41,982 nucleotides of DNA from Rhodocyclales bacterium (GTDB taxonomy: Bacteria > Pseudomonadota > Gammaproteobacteria > Burkholderiales > Rhodocyclaceae), in NCBI GenBank assembly GCA_003105015.1, contig PQAF01000015.1, positions 1-41,982 on the forward strand, written 5' to 3'. The notes beneath the pieces were generated by a model. That model was given only the letters and a program-made list of their open reading frames with translations. It had not been told where the DNA came from and did not search any database. Each line of letters starts with the position of its first letter. The first letter of the stretch is position 1. Both the position numbers and the translations under genes were made by a program. Positions 31,609 through 40,728 of the stretch are shown here, in pieces.

Positions 31609-34242
31609 TCAGTGGCCGCCACCTTCCTTGTGCTTGACGCTGGCCGGACCGCCCCAGGCGGCCATTTCCGGATGCATCTTGCGGTGCAGGTCGCCGGTGT
31701 AGGCGTAGCGCATCGTCTCCTTGAAGGCTTCGACGTGCTTCTCCCACGAGGCCTCGATGTCGCCGTACTTGTCGTTCGGCCCGGCCTTGGTCACCTTCGC
31801 CACCGTGTCGTACCAGCCCTGCGAGCCGCCGATCGGGTCGGCCACCACCGGGATGATGTCGTTCGGATGCACGCCGCGGTCGTCCCACCAGACGTTCTGC
31901 AGGTCCGGATCCTCCGTACCGCCGTAGGCCGGCTTGTCCTTCAGCTTCAGCGTCGCCAGGCGGCCGTATTCCCAGTGGCCGAAGGCCGTCGGGATCGAGA
32001 CCACCTTGGGATGGATGCCTTCGGTGACATAGGCCTTGGTCACCATGTGGCCGACGCGCGTCTCGATGCGCACCAGGTCGCCGGTCTTGACGCCCAGCTT
32101 CTTCGCCGTCGCCGGGTTCATCCAGGCCGGGTTGCTGTGGGCGATCTCGGCCAGCCACTTCACCGCCGCCGTGCGCGACTGCTTGTGCACGTTGAGCTTG
32201 AAGGTGGACAGGATCATCTCGTCCTCCTTCATGGTCTCGTGCCACGGGATGCGCTTGAAGGTCGGCATCGGGTTGAAGCCGTATTCCGCCCACTGGTCGA
32301 CGCGGATGTTGATGATGCGGTTGCCGGTCGGGAAGCCGACGTAGTTTTTCCCGTTGCGCTTCACGCCGATGGCCTTGCCGTTCTTGCTGATCACGCCGTC
32401 CTTGCCGACCACCGCGCCGGCCATGTCGGCATCCGCCAGTTCCTTCTTGTGCAGGCCGTAGTCGGCCTTGATCTCGCGGCCGGTCTTGTCGGTGACCTTT
32501 CCGGTCTTCGGATCGAGCTTGCCGTAGATCGGCCAGCAGCCGTGCTTCTTGAGGAACTCCAGTCCGCCGGCCTCCTTCAGGCCGGGAATGTTGTCGAAGT
32601 GCTGCTTCATGTAGTCTTCGGCGTCCTTGAAGTTCCAGTACTGCTTCATGCCGCGCTTGCCGTCCGGATCCAGCTTGTGGATGATGTCGCGCAGCAGGAT
32701 GCGGTTCTCGCGCGACTCGCCGAGCGAGGCATGCACCGGCTGGCGGATGCCGAGCCACGGCCACAGCGAGTTCGGCATCGATTCCGGCTCCCAGCGCTCG
32801 AGGTAGGGGCAGTCCGGCAGGATGATGTCGGCCAGCGCCGTCTCCTCGCCCATGTGAGAGCTCATCGAGACGATGTAGGGCAGCAGCTTCTCGTCCTTGA
32901 ACAGCTTGCCCCACACGGCGCGGGCGCCCGGGTTGGTGTAGACCGGGTTGTCCTGGTAGGTGAAGTAGACGTTGATCTTCTGCTTGCCCTCGGCGATCCA
33001 GAACGGCACCAGGTGGCTCACCTTGTGGCCGGCGAGCGGATAGTCTGGCGGATGGGACAGATAGGAGTCCTTGGCCGGCTTGCCCGGCTGCGGTCCCGGC
33101 TGCGGCCAGCCCATGCCGCGCGGCAGGCAGTAGCCGCCCCGCGTCTCGATGTTGCCGGTCATGATCGGCAGCATCATGCAGGCCTTCTCGTTGTAGGAGC
33201 CGTACAGGTGCTTGGCCGGGCCGCGGTAGGTGAACAACGTCGCCGGCTTGGTCAGGGCGAACTCGCGGGCGATGCGCTCGATGGTCTCGGCCGGCACGCC
33301 GGAAATCTTCGAGGCCCACTCCGGCGTGAACTGCCTGTAGTGCTCCTTCAGGTCCTTGACGGAAACGTTGGTCCAGGTCTCGATGAAATCCGAGTCCTGC
33401 AGGTTGTCGCGCAGGATGACGTGGCCCATCGCCAGCGCCACCGCGCCGTCGGTGCCGGGGAAGACCGGGATCCACTCGTCGGAGAAGCCGGCCGTGTTCG
33501 ACAGGCGCACGTCGAAGGTGACGATCTTCATGTGGTTGTCGACGCGGCCTTCCGTGACCCGCTGCGAGAGGGGGTTGTGGAAGTAGGAGGCCTCCAGCAC
33601 GTTCGAGCCGAAGTTCAGCACGTACTTGGTGTTGGCGAAGTCCGGCGTCTCGATGTCCGGCCCCCAGGTGGGTTCCATGCCGATCTTCTTCGAGGATTCG
33701 CACACCGAGGTGTGGTTCACCACCGTGGCCGAGCCCAGCGTCTTCATGAAGCGATCGATGGTGCCGCCGGTGCGGTTGCGGCCGTACTTCAGCATGATGG
33801 TGTTCGGGTCCTCCTTCAGCGCCGCATCCAGCTTCTGCGCGACCTCTGCCAGGGCCTCATCCCAGGTGATGCGCTTCCACTTGCCCTCGCCGCGGGCGCC
33901 GACGCGCTTGAGCGGGTAGAGGATGCGGTCCGGGTCGTAGCTGTACCACATGCCGGCGTTGCCCTTGGCGCAGAGGCGGCCGCGGGTGGACACGTGCTCG
34001 GGGTTGCCCTCCAGCTTGACGACGCGGCCGTTCTCGACGAAGGCGATGGCGCCGTCCTGGATGTTGCAGACGTGGCAGTTGACCGGGATGGCCTTGCGCT
34101 CGGCCAGGGTCTCCGGATTGAAGTCCTTGCCGCCGAGCTCATGCTCCATCGCGTTGAGCAGGCGCGGCGCAGCGGCGGCTGCCGCCGTAGTACCGGCACT
34201 GACTTTCAGGAAGGTGCGACGCGTGACTTTTGGCATTTCCAT
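31609..34242 (-). CDS. Tat-exported molybdopterin oxidoreductase catalytic subunit (Arx/Arr/Psr-like)
   Basis: 877 residues of the DMSO reductase family. A twin-arginine signal (TRRTFLKVSAGTTAAAAAA) sends it to the periplasm. The N-terminal Fe-S motif is C56-x2-C59-x3-D63-x27-C91: the third cysteine is Asp (codon GAC at 34056-34054). The likely Mo ligand is Cys181 in HTSVCESSKK, coded TGC, so not selenocysteine; a Cys ligand fits the Arr/Arx/Psr/Ttr branch. Further family segments are PVFPGTDGAVALAMGHVIL, ADIILPDCPYLERWE and the C-terminal MGD-binding domain. Between B/C and a TorD chaperone, beside a PhnD-like/kinase/sigma-54 regulator and ars genes, an arsenite oxidase of Arx type is the leading idea. 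The gene order B-C-A-D differs from the reported arxB2AB1CD and resembles ttrBCA/srdBCA. Substrate unproven. Confidence 0.88.
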   Translation of the reverse strand: MEMPKVTRRTFLKVSAGTTAAAAAAPRLLNAMEHELGGKDFNPETLAERKAIPVNCHVCNIQDGAIAFVENGRVVKLEGNPEHVSTRGRLCAKGNAGMWYSYDPDRILYPLKRVGARGEGKWKRITWDEALAEVAQKLDAALKEDPNTIMLKYGRNRTGGTIDRFMKTLGSATVVNHTSVCESSKKIGMEPTWGPDIETPDFANTKYVLNFGSNVLEASYFHNPLSQRVTEGRVDNHMKIVTFDVRLSNTAGFSDEWIPVFPGTDGAVALAMGHVILRDNLQDSDFIETWTNVSVKDLKEHYRQFTPEWASKISGVPAETIERIAREFALTKPATLFTYRGPAKHLYGSYNEKACMMLPIMTGNIETRGGYCLPRGMGWPQPGPQPGKPAKDSYLSHPPDYPLAGHKVSHLVPFWIAEGKQKINVYFTYQDNPVYTNPGARAVWGKLFKDEKLLPYIVSMSSHMGEETALADIILPDCPYLERWEPESMPNSLWPWLGIRQPVHASLGESRENRILLRDIIHKLDPDGKRGMKQYWNFKDAEDYMKQHFDNIPGLKEAGGLEFLKKHGCWPIYGKLDPKTGKVTDKTGREIKADYGLHKKELADADMAGAVVGKDGVISKNGKAIGVKRNGKNYVGFPTGNRIINIRVDQWAEYGFNPMPTFKRIPWHETMKEDEMILSTFKLNVHKQSRTAAVKWLAEIAHSNPAWMNPATAKKLGVKTGDLVRIETRVGHMVTKAYVTEGIHPKVVSIPTAFGHWEYGRLATLKLKDKPAYGGTEDPDLQNVWWDDRGVHPNDIIPVVADPIGGSQGWYDTVAKVTKAGPNDKYGDIEASWEKHVEAFKETMRYAYTGDLHRKMHPEMAAWGGPASVKHKEGGGH

Positions 34243-34264
34243 GTTTCTGTCTCCTCGTGGCCGG

Positions 34265-35134
34265 TCAGTACAGGGTCTGCAGTTGCTGGGGGCCCATCAG
34301 CAGGGCATAGCGCAGTGCGGCGCTGCCGAGCAGGATGAGCAGGGCGGCAAGCATCAGCATCGCCGCGGTGGCCTGCTGGCGCAGGTGCGCGAGGAACAGG
34401 ATGGCGACCGGCGCCGCGGTGCCGAGCAGGATGCCGCCGCCGACGAAGATCGTGCCCATCGTGCCGCTGGTCAGGACCATGAAGGTCAGTTCCGAAGCCG
34501 AGCCGCCGTAGTTGGTGGTGCCGAGGATGGAAATAAGCGCCACGCCGACCCCGGCCGTCGACCACAGCATGTATTCGCGCAGCACCTTCTGTGCCTCGGC
34601 GTTGCCGCCGGCCAGAAGCGAGCCTGCGGCCGAGCCGGAAGCGATCGCCAGGGCGACGAACAGCACCGGCATGATCGGCGTGTTCCAGATCGGCCGCGAC
34701 TGGTGCACCGTCAGGTCGTAGCCGGTGTAGATCGGCAGACCCAGCGCCAGCAGGGCGGCGATCATGGCCAGCAGCTTGCCGCGCGCGCTGTCCTGTCCCT
34801 TCTTCAGTTCGAGGATGTAGAGCACCGAGACGATGCCGAAGGCGACGATGTTCAGCGCCCCCCAGGCCAGCGGCGAGCTGAAGTTGAGATAGGCCGGGTT
34901 GAGGGTGTTGAGGAAGCGCATCGGCTGCGACAGGTCGGCGATCAGCAGCAGGCCGCCGACGGCCAGCAGCCCGAGCGATATGTAGGCCGCCTTCTCGCGC
35001 AGCGGGCGCAGTGCCGGCGTGATCCAGGAGCCGTAGGACAGGAAGGACAGTCCTGCGAGGATGCCGATGACGAAGAAGTAGATGGCGTAGCTCGCATGCC
35101 ACGACACATCGTGAAACCAGACGTAATCACCCAT
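34265..35134 (-). CDS. NrfD/PsrC-like membrane anchor, quinone-reacting subunit (C)
   Basis: 289 residues with eight or nine membrane helices, the short PsrC-like form. WHASYAIYFFVIGILAGLSF at the N-terminus and the helix with YTGYDLTVHQSRPIWNTPIMP are typical. It should anchor the periplasmic A and B subunits and exchange electrons with the quinone pool. The start lies 11 bp after the B stop, and the gap to A is 22 bp. No haem ligands or Fe-S motifs are expected. Confidence 0.88.
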   Translation of the reverse strand: MGDYVWFHDVSWHASYAIYFFVIGILAGLSFLSYGSWITPALRPLREKAAYISLGLLAVGGLLLIADLSQPMRFLNTLNPAYLNFSSPLAWGALNIVAFGIVSVLYILELKKGQDSARGKLLAMIAALLALGLPIYTGYDLTVHQSRPIWNTPIMPVLFVALAIASGSAAGSLLAGGNAEAQKVLREYMLWSTAGVGVALISILGTTNYGGSASELTFMVLTSGTMGTIFVGGGILLGTAAPVAILFLAHLRQQATAAMLMLAALLILLGSAALRYALLMGPQQLQTLY

Positions 35135-35145
35135 GATTCATCCCC

Positions 35146-35856
35146 TTAGATGTTGAAGTGGCGCTTGAAGGCGGAACGTTCGGGTTCCATCACTTCCGGT
35201 TTGCTGTAGGCGTCGCGACCGAACTCGGTGGCGTTGCGGTCGGCGCCGATGTAATAGACCTGCGGCTTGGTGCCTTCCTCGGGACGCAGCACCTGGGTGG
35301 CGTTGCGGGCGATCAGATAGGACACCTCGCTGTTCGGGTCGTTGATGTCGCCGAACACCCTGGAGCGGCCGACGCAGGTCTGCACGCAGGCCGGCACCAT
35401 GTTCTGCGTCACGCGGTGGAAGCAGAACGTGCACTTGTCCACCACCCGGGTGATCTTGGAGTAGGTGCGGTGCGCCGGCAGCATGAAGCGGGCGTTGTAG
35501 GGGCAGGCTGCCATGCAGCTGCGGCAGCCGATGCAGCGCTCGTAGCGCTGCAGGACGAAGCCGCCGTCCTCGACCTTGTAGGTGGCGTCCACCGGGCAGT
35601 TGCGCACGCACGGCGGATCGTCGCAGTGGTTGCACAGGCGCGGCAGGAACTGCTTCTTTACAGTGGGATACTTGCCGACGACCTTGTACGGCACCCAGGT
35701 GCGGTTGACGCCGAGCGGCGTGTCGTACTCGGCCTTGCAGGCGACCTGGCAGGCCATGCAGCCGATGCAGCGTCGCGTGTCGACCACCATGGCATAGCGC
35801 TTCTTGCCGGCGGCCCCCCGCGTTTCTATGGACGAAACCCTCAGTTCCTCGCTCAT
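35146..35856 (-). CDS. Four-cluster ferredoxin electron-transfer subunit (B)
   Basis: 236 residues with four [4Fe-4S] motifs: CIGCMACQVAC, CNHCDDPPCVRNCP, CIGCRSCMAACP, and CTFC with CVQTC after a long loop, as in DmsB/PsrB/ArxB. No signal peptide, so it is probably exported in complex with the Tat-carrying A subunit. The ATG at 35856 has GGAGGAG upstream; the longer frame to 36318 runs through the regulatory region and is not used. First gene of the operon, 81 bp downstream of a -24/-12 promoter. Confidence 0.9.
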   Translation of the reverse strand: MSEELRVSSIETRGAAGKKRYAMVVDTRRCIGCMACQVACKAEYDTPLGVNRTWVPYKVVGKYPTVKKQFLPRLCNHCDDPPCVRNCPVDATYKVEDGGFVLQRYERCIGCRSCMAACPYNARFMLPAHRTYSKITRVVDKCTFCFHRVTQNMVPACVQTCVGRSRVFGDINDPNSEVSYLIARNATQVLRPEEGTKPQVYYIGADRNATEFGRDAYSKPEVMEPERSAFKRHFNI

Positions 35857-35936
35857 GTGACCATCTCCTCCTTGTTTTCTCCCGGCGACTGATCGATGAC
35901 ATCGGAAGATGTCCTGTTTCCAGCGGAGTCTTATCA

Positions 35937-35951
35937 GCAACAACCGTGCCT
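35937..35951 (-). promoter_or_regulatory. Sigma-54 (-24/-12) promoter for the B-C-A operon
   Basis: Read on the minus strand: AGGCACGGTTGTTGC. GG (35950-35949) and GC (35938-35937) are separated by exactly 10 bp, and both the GGCACG and TTGC blocks match the sigma-54 consensus TGGCACG-N4-TTGC except the first base. Transcription would begin near 35925, about 70 nt before the B start codon. The neighbouring regulator has an intact GAFTGA sigma-54 contact motif, which supports the call. Confidence 0.8.
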
Positions 35952-36006
35952 CTCGGTAAAGTCTCTGATTTGATTGGAGTGGCCCCCGGGCAGACGTGGA
36001 GCATTG

Positions 36007-36055
36007 GTTACGTTTCGGTAACATCGTGCGCCGCAGCAAGTCACCGACAGGTAAC
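36007..36055. promoter_or_regulatory. Two upstream activator boxes GTYAC-N6-GTAAC
   Basis: Box 1 is GTTAC-GTTTCG-GTAAC (36007-36022), a perfect 5-bp inverted repeat. Box 2 is GTCAC-CGACAG-GTAAC (36040-36055), with one mismatch. Start-to-start spacing is 33 bp, about three helical turns. They lie some 70-105 bp upstream of the -12/-24 promoter for B, the normal place for enhancer sites of sigma-54 activators. The same site could also control the divergent sensor genes. Confidence 0.7.
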
Positions 36056-36184
36056 CATTCCAATTGCATGCCGAATGCAATTCTGTTGCCAGCCCTCACG
36101 ACCGCAGGCGTGTCTGCTAGCATCGCCGCTATAGCTCGACGATTCGTGCCGCTTGGCAAGGCGGCCACCTTCAAGGAGGAACAC

Positions 36185-37036
36185 TTGGATCGCAGGACTT
36201 TTCTGGCACTGGCCGCAGCGGTTTCGGCTTCGCCGCTTTGCGCCGAAGCGCAGACCAACGCCGCGATGCGCATCGGCTTGAGTCCGGTGTTCCTCGACGA
36301 CCAGCTCTCCTTCCTCAACGACTGGCGCGATTACCTTCAGGGCCGTATCGGGCGCGCCGTCCGCTTCGTGCAGCGCGGCAGCTACCGGGAGATCATGGAC
36401 CTGCTGCTTGAGCAGAAGCTTGATTTCGCCTGGATCTGCGGCTACCCCTACGTTCGGAACCGGGCCCGGTTGCGCCTGCTGGCAGTCCCTGTCATGGAAG
36501 GCCGGCCGCAGTACCAGTCCTACCTGATCGTGCCGGCGACGGACAGGACGACGAACTCCATCCTCGACCTGCGCGGCAAGGTGTTCGCCTACTCCGACCC
36601 GGATTCGAATTCCGGTTTCCTCTACCCGCGCTACGCCCTCATGCAGTTGAAGGAAACCCCTGAGCGCTTCTTCGCGCGTACCTTCTTCACCTGGGCTCAC
36701 CGCAAGATCGTCGAGGCGGTCGGATCGAACCTGGCCCAGGGCGGCGCGGTCGACAGCTATGTCTGGGAGACGCTGCGCCTCTATCATCCGGAGCTGACGG
36801 TACGCACCCGGATCGTCGAGAAATCGCCGTACTTCGGCCACACCCCGGTGGTGGCCAGGGCCGGGGTGTCGCGGGCGGAGTTCGATACCATGCAGGAGGC
36901 GCTGCTGGGGATGTCGCAGAACGCCGCCGGCAAGGCCCTCCTGAAGCGTCTCAACCTGGATGGGTTCGTCGCCGGGGACGACGCCCTGTTCGACGGCATC
37001 GCGCGCATGATGCGAGCCTTGGATGCAAGGTCTTGA
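36185..37036 (+). CDS. PhnD-like periplasmic binding protein, AioX/ArxX-like sensor component
   Basis: 283 residues from a TTG start at 36185, chosen because AAGGAGGA lies four bases upstream and the product then opens with a twin-arginine-like signal (MDRRTFLALAAAVSASPLCAEA). The ORF could extend in frame to 35996, but that part has no signal character and covers regulatory DNA. The mature protein is a type 2 periplasmic binding fold of the phosphonate-binding family (MRIGLSPVFL; FAYSDPDSNSGFLYPRYAL). It has only one cysteine, Cys85 in DFAWICGYPYV, at the strand end that lines the ligand site in PhnD relatives. AioX proteins bind arsenite through one conserved Cys. Followed directly by the kinase. 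Confidence 0.8.
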   Translation: MDRRTFLALAAAVSASPLCAEAQTNAAMRIGLSPVFLDDQLSFLNDWRDYLQGRIGRAVRFVQRGSYREIMDLLLEQKLDFAWICGYPYVRNRARLRLLAVPVMEGRPQYQSYLIVPATDRTTNSILDLRGKVFAYSDPDSNSGFLYPRYALMQLKETPERFFARTFFTWAHRKIVEAVGSNLAQGGAVDSYVWETLRLYHPELTVRTRIVEKSPYFGHTPVVARAGVSRAEFDTMQEALLGMSQNAAGKALLKRLNLDGFVAGDDALFDGIARMMRALDARS

Positions 37037-37037
37037 G

Positions 37038-38488
37038 ATGCTGCGGCTGCACGACCTCAGCTTCCGCTACAAGATTCCGCTGCGCAGCAGCGTGCTGATG
37101 CTGATCACGGCGCTGGTGGTGACGGCCTCGCTCATCTTCCGGGAGTACGACGAGTTGCGCCAGGATCTGGCGACGACCTCCGGCCATCTGGGCCGGGTGC
37201 TGGCCAATACGCTGGTGGCGCCGCTCACGCACGACGACCCCTGGCGAGCCTACGAGATCATCAACTCGCCGTTCCACGGCGGCGCCAGCGAGTCGAATCC
37301 GCAAACCGCCTCGCTGGTGATGGTGCTCGATGCCAACCAGCGCGTTTTCGTTGCCACCGATCCCAACCAGTACCCGATGCTGTCCGATCCGTCGCGCGCC
37401 AACACCGACTTCTACGAGCTGTGGCAGGCCGTCGCCAAGTACAACGAGCCGGACACGCGCGCCGTCGAAGTCAGGGGATCCAAGGCCATCTATATGGTCA
37501 CGCCGATCATCTCGGACGGCTACCGCCTCGGCACGCTGATCATGGGCTATTCCAAGGACGCCTTCCTGCCCCGCTTCTTCGGCATTGCCAAGCGTGCCGG
37601 CTTGATCACCCTGGCGGTACTCGTGCTGCTGCTGCCGGCCAGCTGGTACTGGGGGCAGCGCTTCGCCAAGCCGCTGGTCGACCTTGCTCAGAGCATGGGC
37701 CGGATCGGCAAGGAGATTCCGGATGAAGGCGATGTCCGCCTGTACGAATCGAAGGACGAGATCGGCCAGCTCGGCGCTGCCTTCAAGAACATGCTGCAGG
37801 GCTTGCGCGAGAAGCAGTCCCTCGAGCGCGAGGTGATGCTGTCCGAGCGCCTCGCGGCCGTGGGCCGGCTGGCGGCCGGCGTCGCCCACGAGATCAACAA
37901 CCCGCTCGGCGGCATGCTCAACGCCATCAGCACCTATCGCCGCCACGGCAACGACGACCCCTTGGCGGCCCGCACGCTTTCGCTGGTCGAGCGCGGCCTG
38001 GTGCAGATCAAGGATACGGTATCGGCGCTGCTGGTCGAGTCGAAGGTGCAGAGCCACTACCTCACGCGCCAGGACATCGAGGACACGCATACCCTGGTGC
38101 AGACCGACGCCAATCGCAAGCTGGTGCGCTTCGAATGGCGCAATGGTGTCGACGAGACCCTGCCGCTGCCGTCCACCCTGGTGCGCCAGGTGCTGATCAA
38201 CTTGATGCTGAACGCCATCCAGGCGGCGCCGCGCGAAGGTGCCGTCGAATGCCAGGTGGAACGCGAAGGCCAGGCGCTCCGTGTGCAGGTCGGCAACAAC
38301 GGCGACTACATTCCTCAGGAACGCATGGAACATCTGTTCGAACCCTTCTCCAGCCAGCGCGAAGGCGGCCACGGGCTCGGCCTGTGGGTGACCTACCAAA
38401 TCGTGCACCAGCTCGGCGGCGAGATCGTCGCCGAGAGCGTGCCCGACGAAACGCGCTTCACCGTTACGCTGCCCCTGGCGGAGGCGGC

Positions 38489-38492
<4 letters not shown>
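37038..38492 (+). CDS. Membrane sensor histidine kinase, AioS/ArxS-like
   Basis: 484 residues. Helix near 18-36, a periplasmic sensing region (~37-185), a second helix near 195-212, a HAMP linker, the dimerisation/phosphoacceptor helix GVAHEINNPLGGMLNAI (His near 284), and an ATPase domain with NLMLNAIQAA and GHGLGLWVTYQIV. Start: an in-frame ATG also exists at 37023, overlapping the previous gene by 14 bp. 37038 is preferred because it follows the previous TGA by one base with a CAAGG site. It probably contacts the binding protein encoded just upstream and phosphorylates the next gene's product. Confidence 0.87.
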
Positions 38493-39832
<1,340 letters not shown>

Positions 39833-39867
39833 CCGGGCGCAGAGAAGGGCGCTTGATCCTGGCCTGT

Positions 39868-39897
39868 CATTTCGATGATAATAAAAACATGGAAATG
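39868..39897. promoter_or_regulatory. Possible ArsR operator/promoter
   Basis: An A+T-rich stretch, unusual for this sequence, overlaps the arsR start and contains CATTTC (39868-39873) mirrored by GAAATG further right. ArsR family repressors usually bind A+T-rich inverted repeats over their own promoter. Weak, based on composition and symmetry. Confidence 0.35.
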
Positions 39898-40221
39898 AAA
39901 TCGGCTGTCGCCGCGCTGGCCGCCCTGGCCCAGGAAACCCGCCTGGCGATCTTTCGCTTGCTCGTTGAGGTCGGGCCGCAGGGGCTGTGCGTGGGCGACA
40001 TCGGCGCCCGGCTCCGTGTGGCGCCGGCGACCTTGTCGTTCCATCTGGCGCAGCTGGCGAACGCCGGGCTGGTCGACGCCCGCCAGCAGAGCCGCTTCAT
40101 CTTCTATTCGGCCAACTTCGAGGCGATGAACGGCATCGTCGGCTTCCTCACCGAGAACTGCTGCGGCGGCAAGCCCTGTCCGCCGGCCAAGGCGAGGCGC
40201 CGCAAATCCACCATCTCCTGA
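39889..40221 (+). CDS. arsR: ArsR-family arsenic-responsive repressor
   Basis: 110 residues, winged helix-turn-helix (VGDIGARLRVAPATLSFHLAQLANAGLV). The C-terminus carries C91-C92 and C97 (ENCCGGKPC), like the Acidithiobacillus-type ArsR in which C-terminal cysteines form the As(III) site; the E. coli type ELCVCDL helix site is absent (QGLCVGDI has one Cys). ATG at 39889; a longer frame from 39778 overlaps the activator gene and is not used. It heads arsR-arsC-acr3, 6 bp before arsC. Confidence 0.9.
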   Translation: MEMKSAVAALAALAQETRLAIFRLLVEVGPQGLCVGDIGARLRVAPATLSFHLAQLANAGLVDARQQSRFIFYSANFEAMNGIVGFLTENCCGGKPCPPAKARRRKSTIS

Positions 40222-40227
40222 TCGATC

Positions 40228-40728
40228 GTGACGCAACAGACCTTCAACGTCCTGGTGCTGTGCACCGGAAACTCCGCCCGCAGCATCCTCGGCGAGGCAC
40301 TCTTCAACCATTTGGGCAGGGGCCGCGTGCGCGCCTTTTCGGCCGGCTCGAAGCCGACCGGAAGGGTGAACCCGACCGCGCTGGAGACGCTGGAAAAGCA
40401 CGGCATCGCCGTGAGCGATGCGCGCAGCAAGTCCTGGGATGAGTTCGCCGTGCCGGGCGGACTGACTTTCGATTTCATCTTCACCGTCTGCGACAACGCG
40501 GCCAACGAGGCCTGTCCGGTCTGGCCGGGCCACCCGGCCACGGCGCACTGGGGCATTCCTGACCCCGCTCACGTCGAGCCGAGCGAAGCGAAGCACGAAG
40601 CCTTCGAGACAGCCTATCGGCAATTGAAGCGGCGCGTCGAAGCCTTCCTCGCGCTGCCGCTTGAGACGATGACGGCGGAGAAAGCGAAGGCTGCGGCGCA
40701 ACGGATTCACATGGAGGCAGGACAATGA
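40228..40728 (+). CDS. arsC: Arsenate reductase, low-molecular-weight phosphatase type
   Basis: 166 residues, GTG start at 40228. The phosphatase loop L-C12-TGNSARS binds arsenate; Cys88 and Cys96 (VCDNAANEACP) are placed to form the disulfide relay of this ArsC class, and a WGIPDP segment supplies the general-acid Asp. Reduces As(V) to As(III) in the cytoplasm with thioredoxin or glutaredoxin electrons. Overlaps acr3 by 4 bp, so reduction and export are co-translated. Confidence 0.92.
   Translation: MTQQTFNVLVLCTGNSARSILGEALFNHLGRGRVRAFSAGSKPTGRVNPTALETLEKHGIAVSDARSKSWDEFAVPGGLTFDFIFTVCDNAANEACPVWPGHPATAHWGIPDPAHVEPSEAKHEAFETAYRQLKRRVEAFLALPLETMTAEKAKAAAQRIHMEAGQ

Larger units (their letters stand above)
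35857..36184. promoter_or_regulatory. 328-bp divergent regulatory region
   Basis: The space between the leftward B gene and the rightward binding-protein gene. It contains a sigma-54 promoter for B (35937-35951), two inverted-repeat boxes (36007-36055), a TTGAT half-site near 35971, and AAGGAGGA before the TTG start at 36185. A long open frame crosses part of it, but nothing in its translation suggests protein. A promoter for the sensor genes must lie here too but was not pinned down. Confidence 0.7.

Noticed and set aside
33700..33702. Selenocysteine as the Mo ligand, suggested by the YqeB-like gene
   Set aside because: The codon is TGC, and no in-frame TGA interrupts the gene.
31609..34242. 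Naming the catalytic gene arxA outright
   Set aside because: Gene order and the Asp in the Fe-S motif differ from what I know of arx operons, and other oxyanion enzymes of the branch fit almost as well without a tree.
31126..34338. 1070-codon open frame on the plus strand
   Set aside because: Antisense shadow of the catalytic molybdenum subunit; its translation has no domain character and the opposite strand has all the motifs.
35996..36184. N-terminal extension of the binding protein to 35996
   Set aside because: It would cover the activator boxes and lacks signal-peptide character; the TTG at 36185 with AAGGAGGA explains the gene better.
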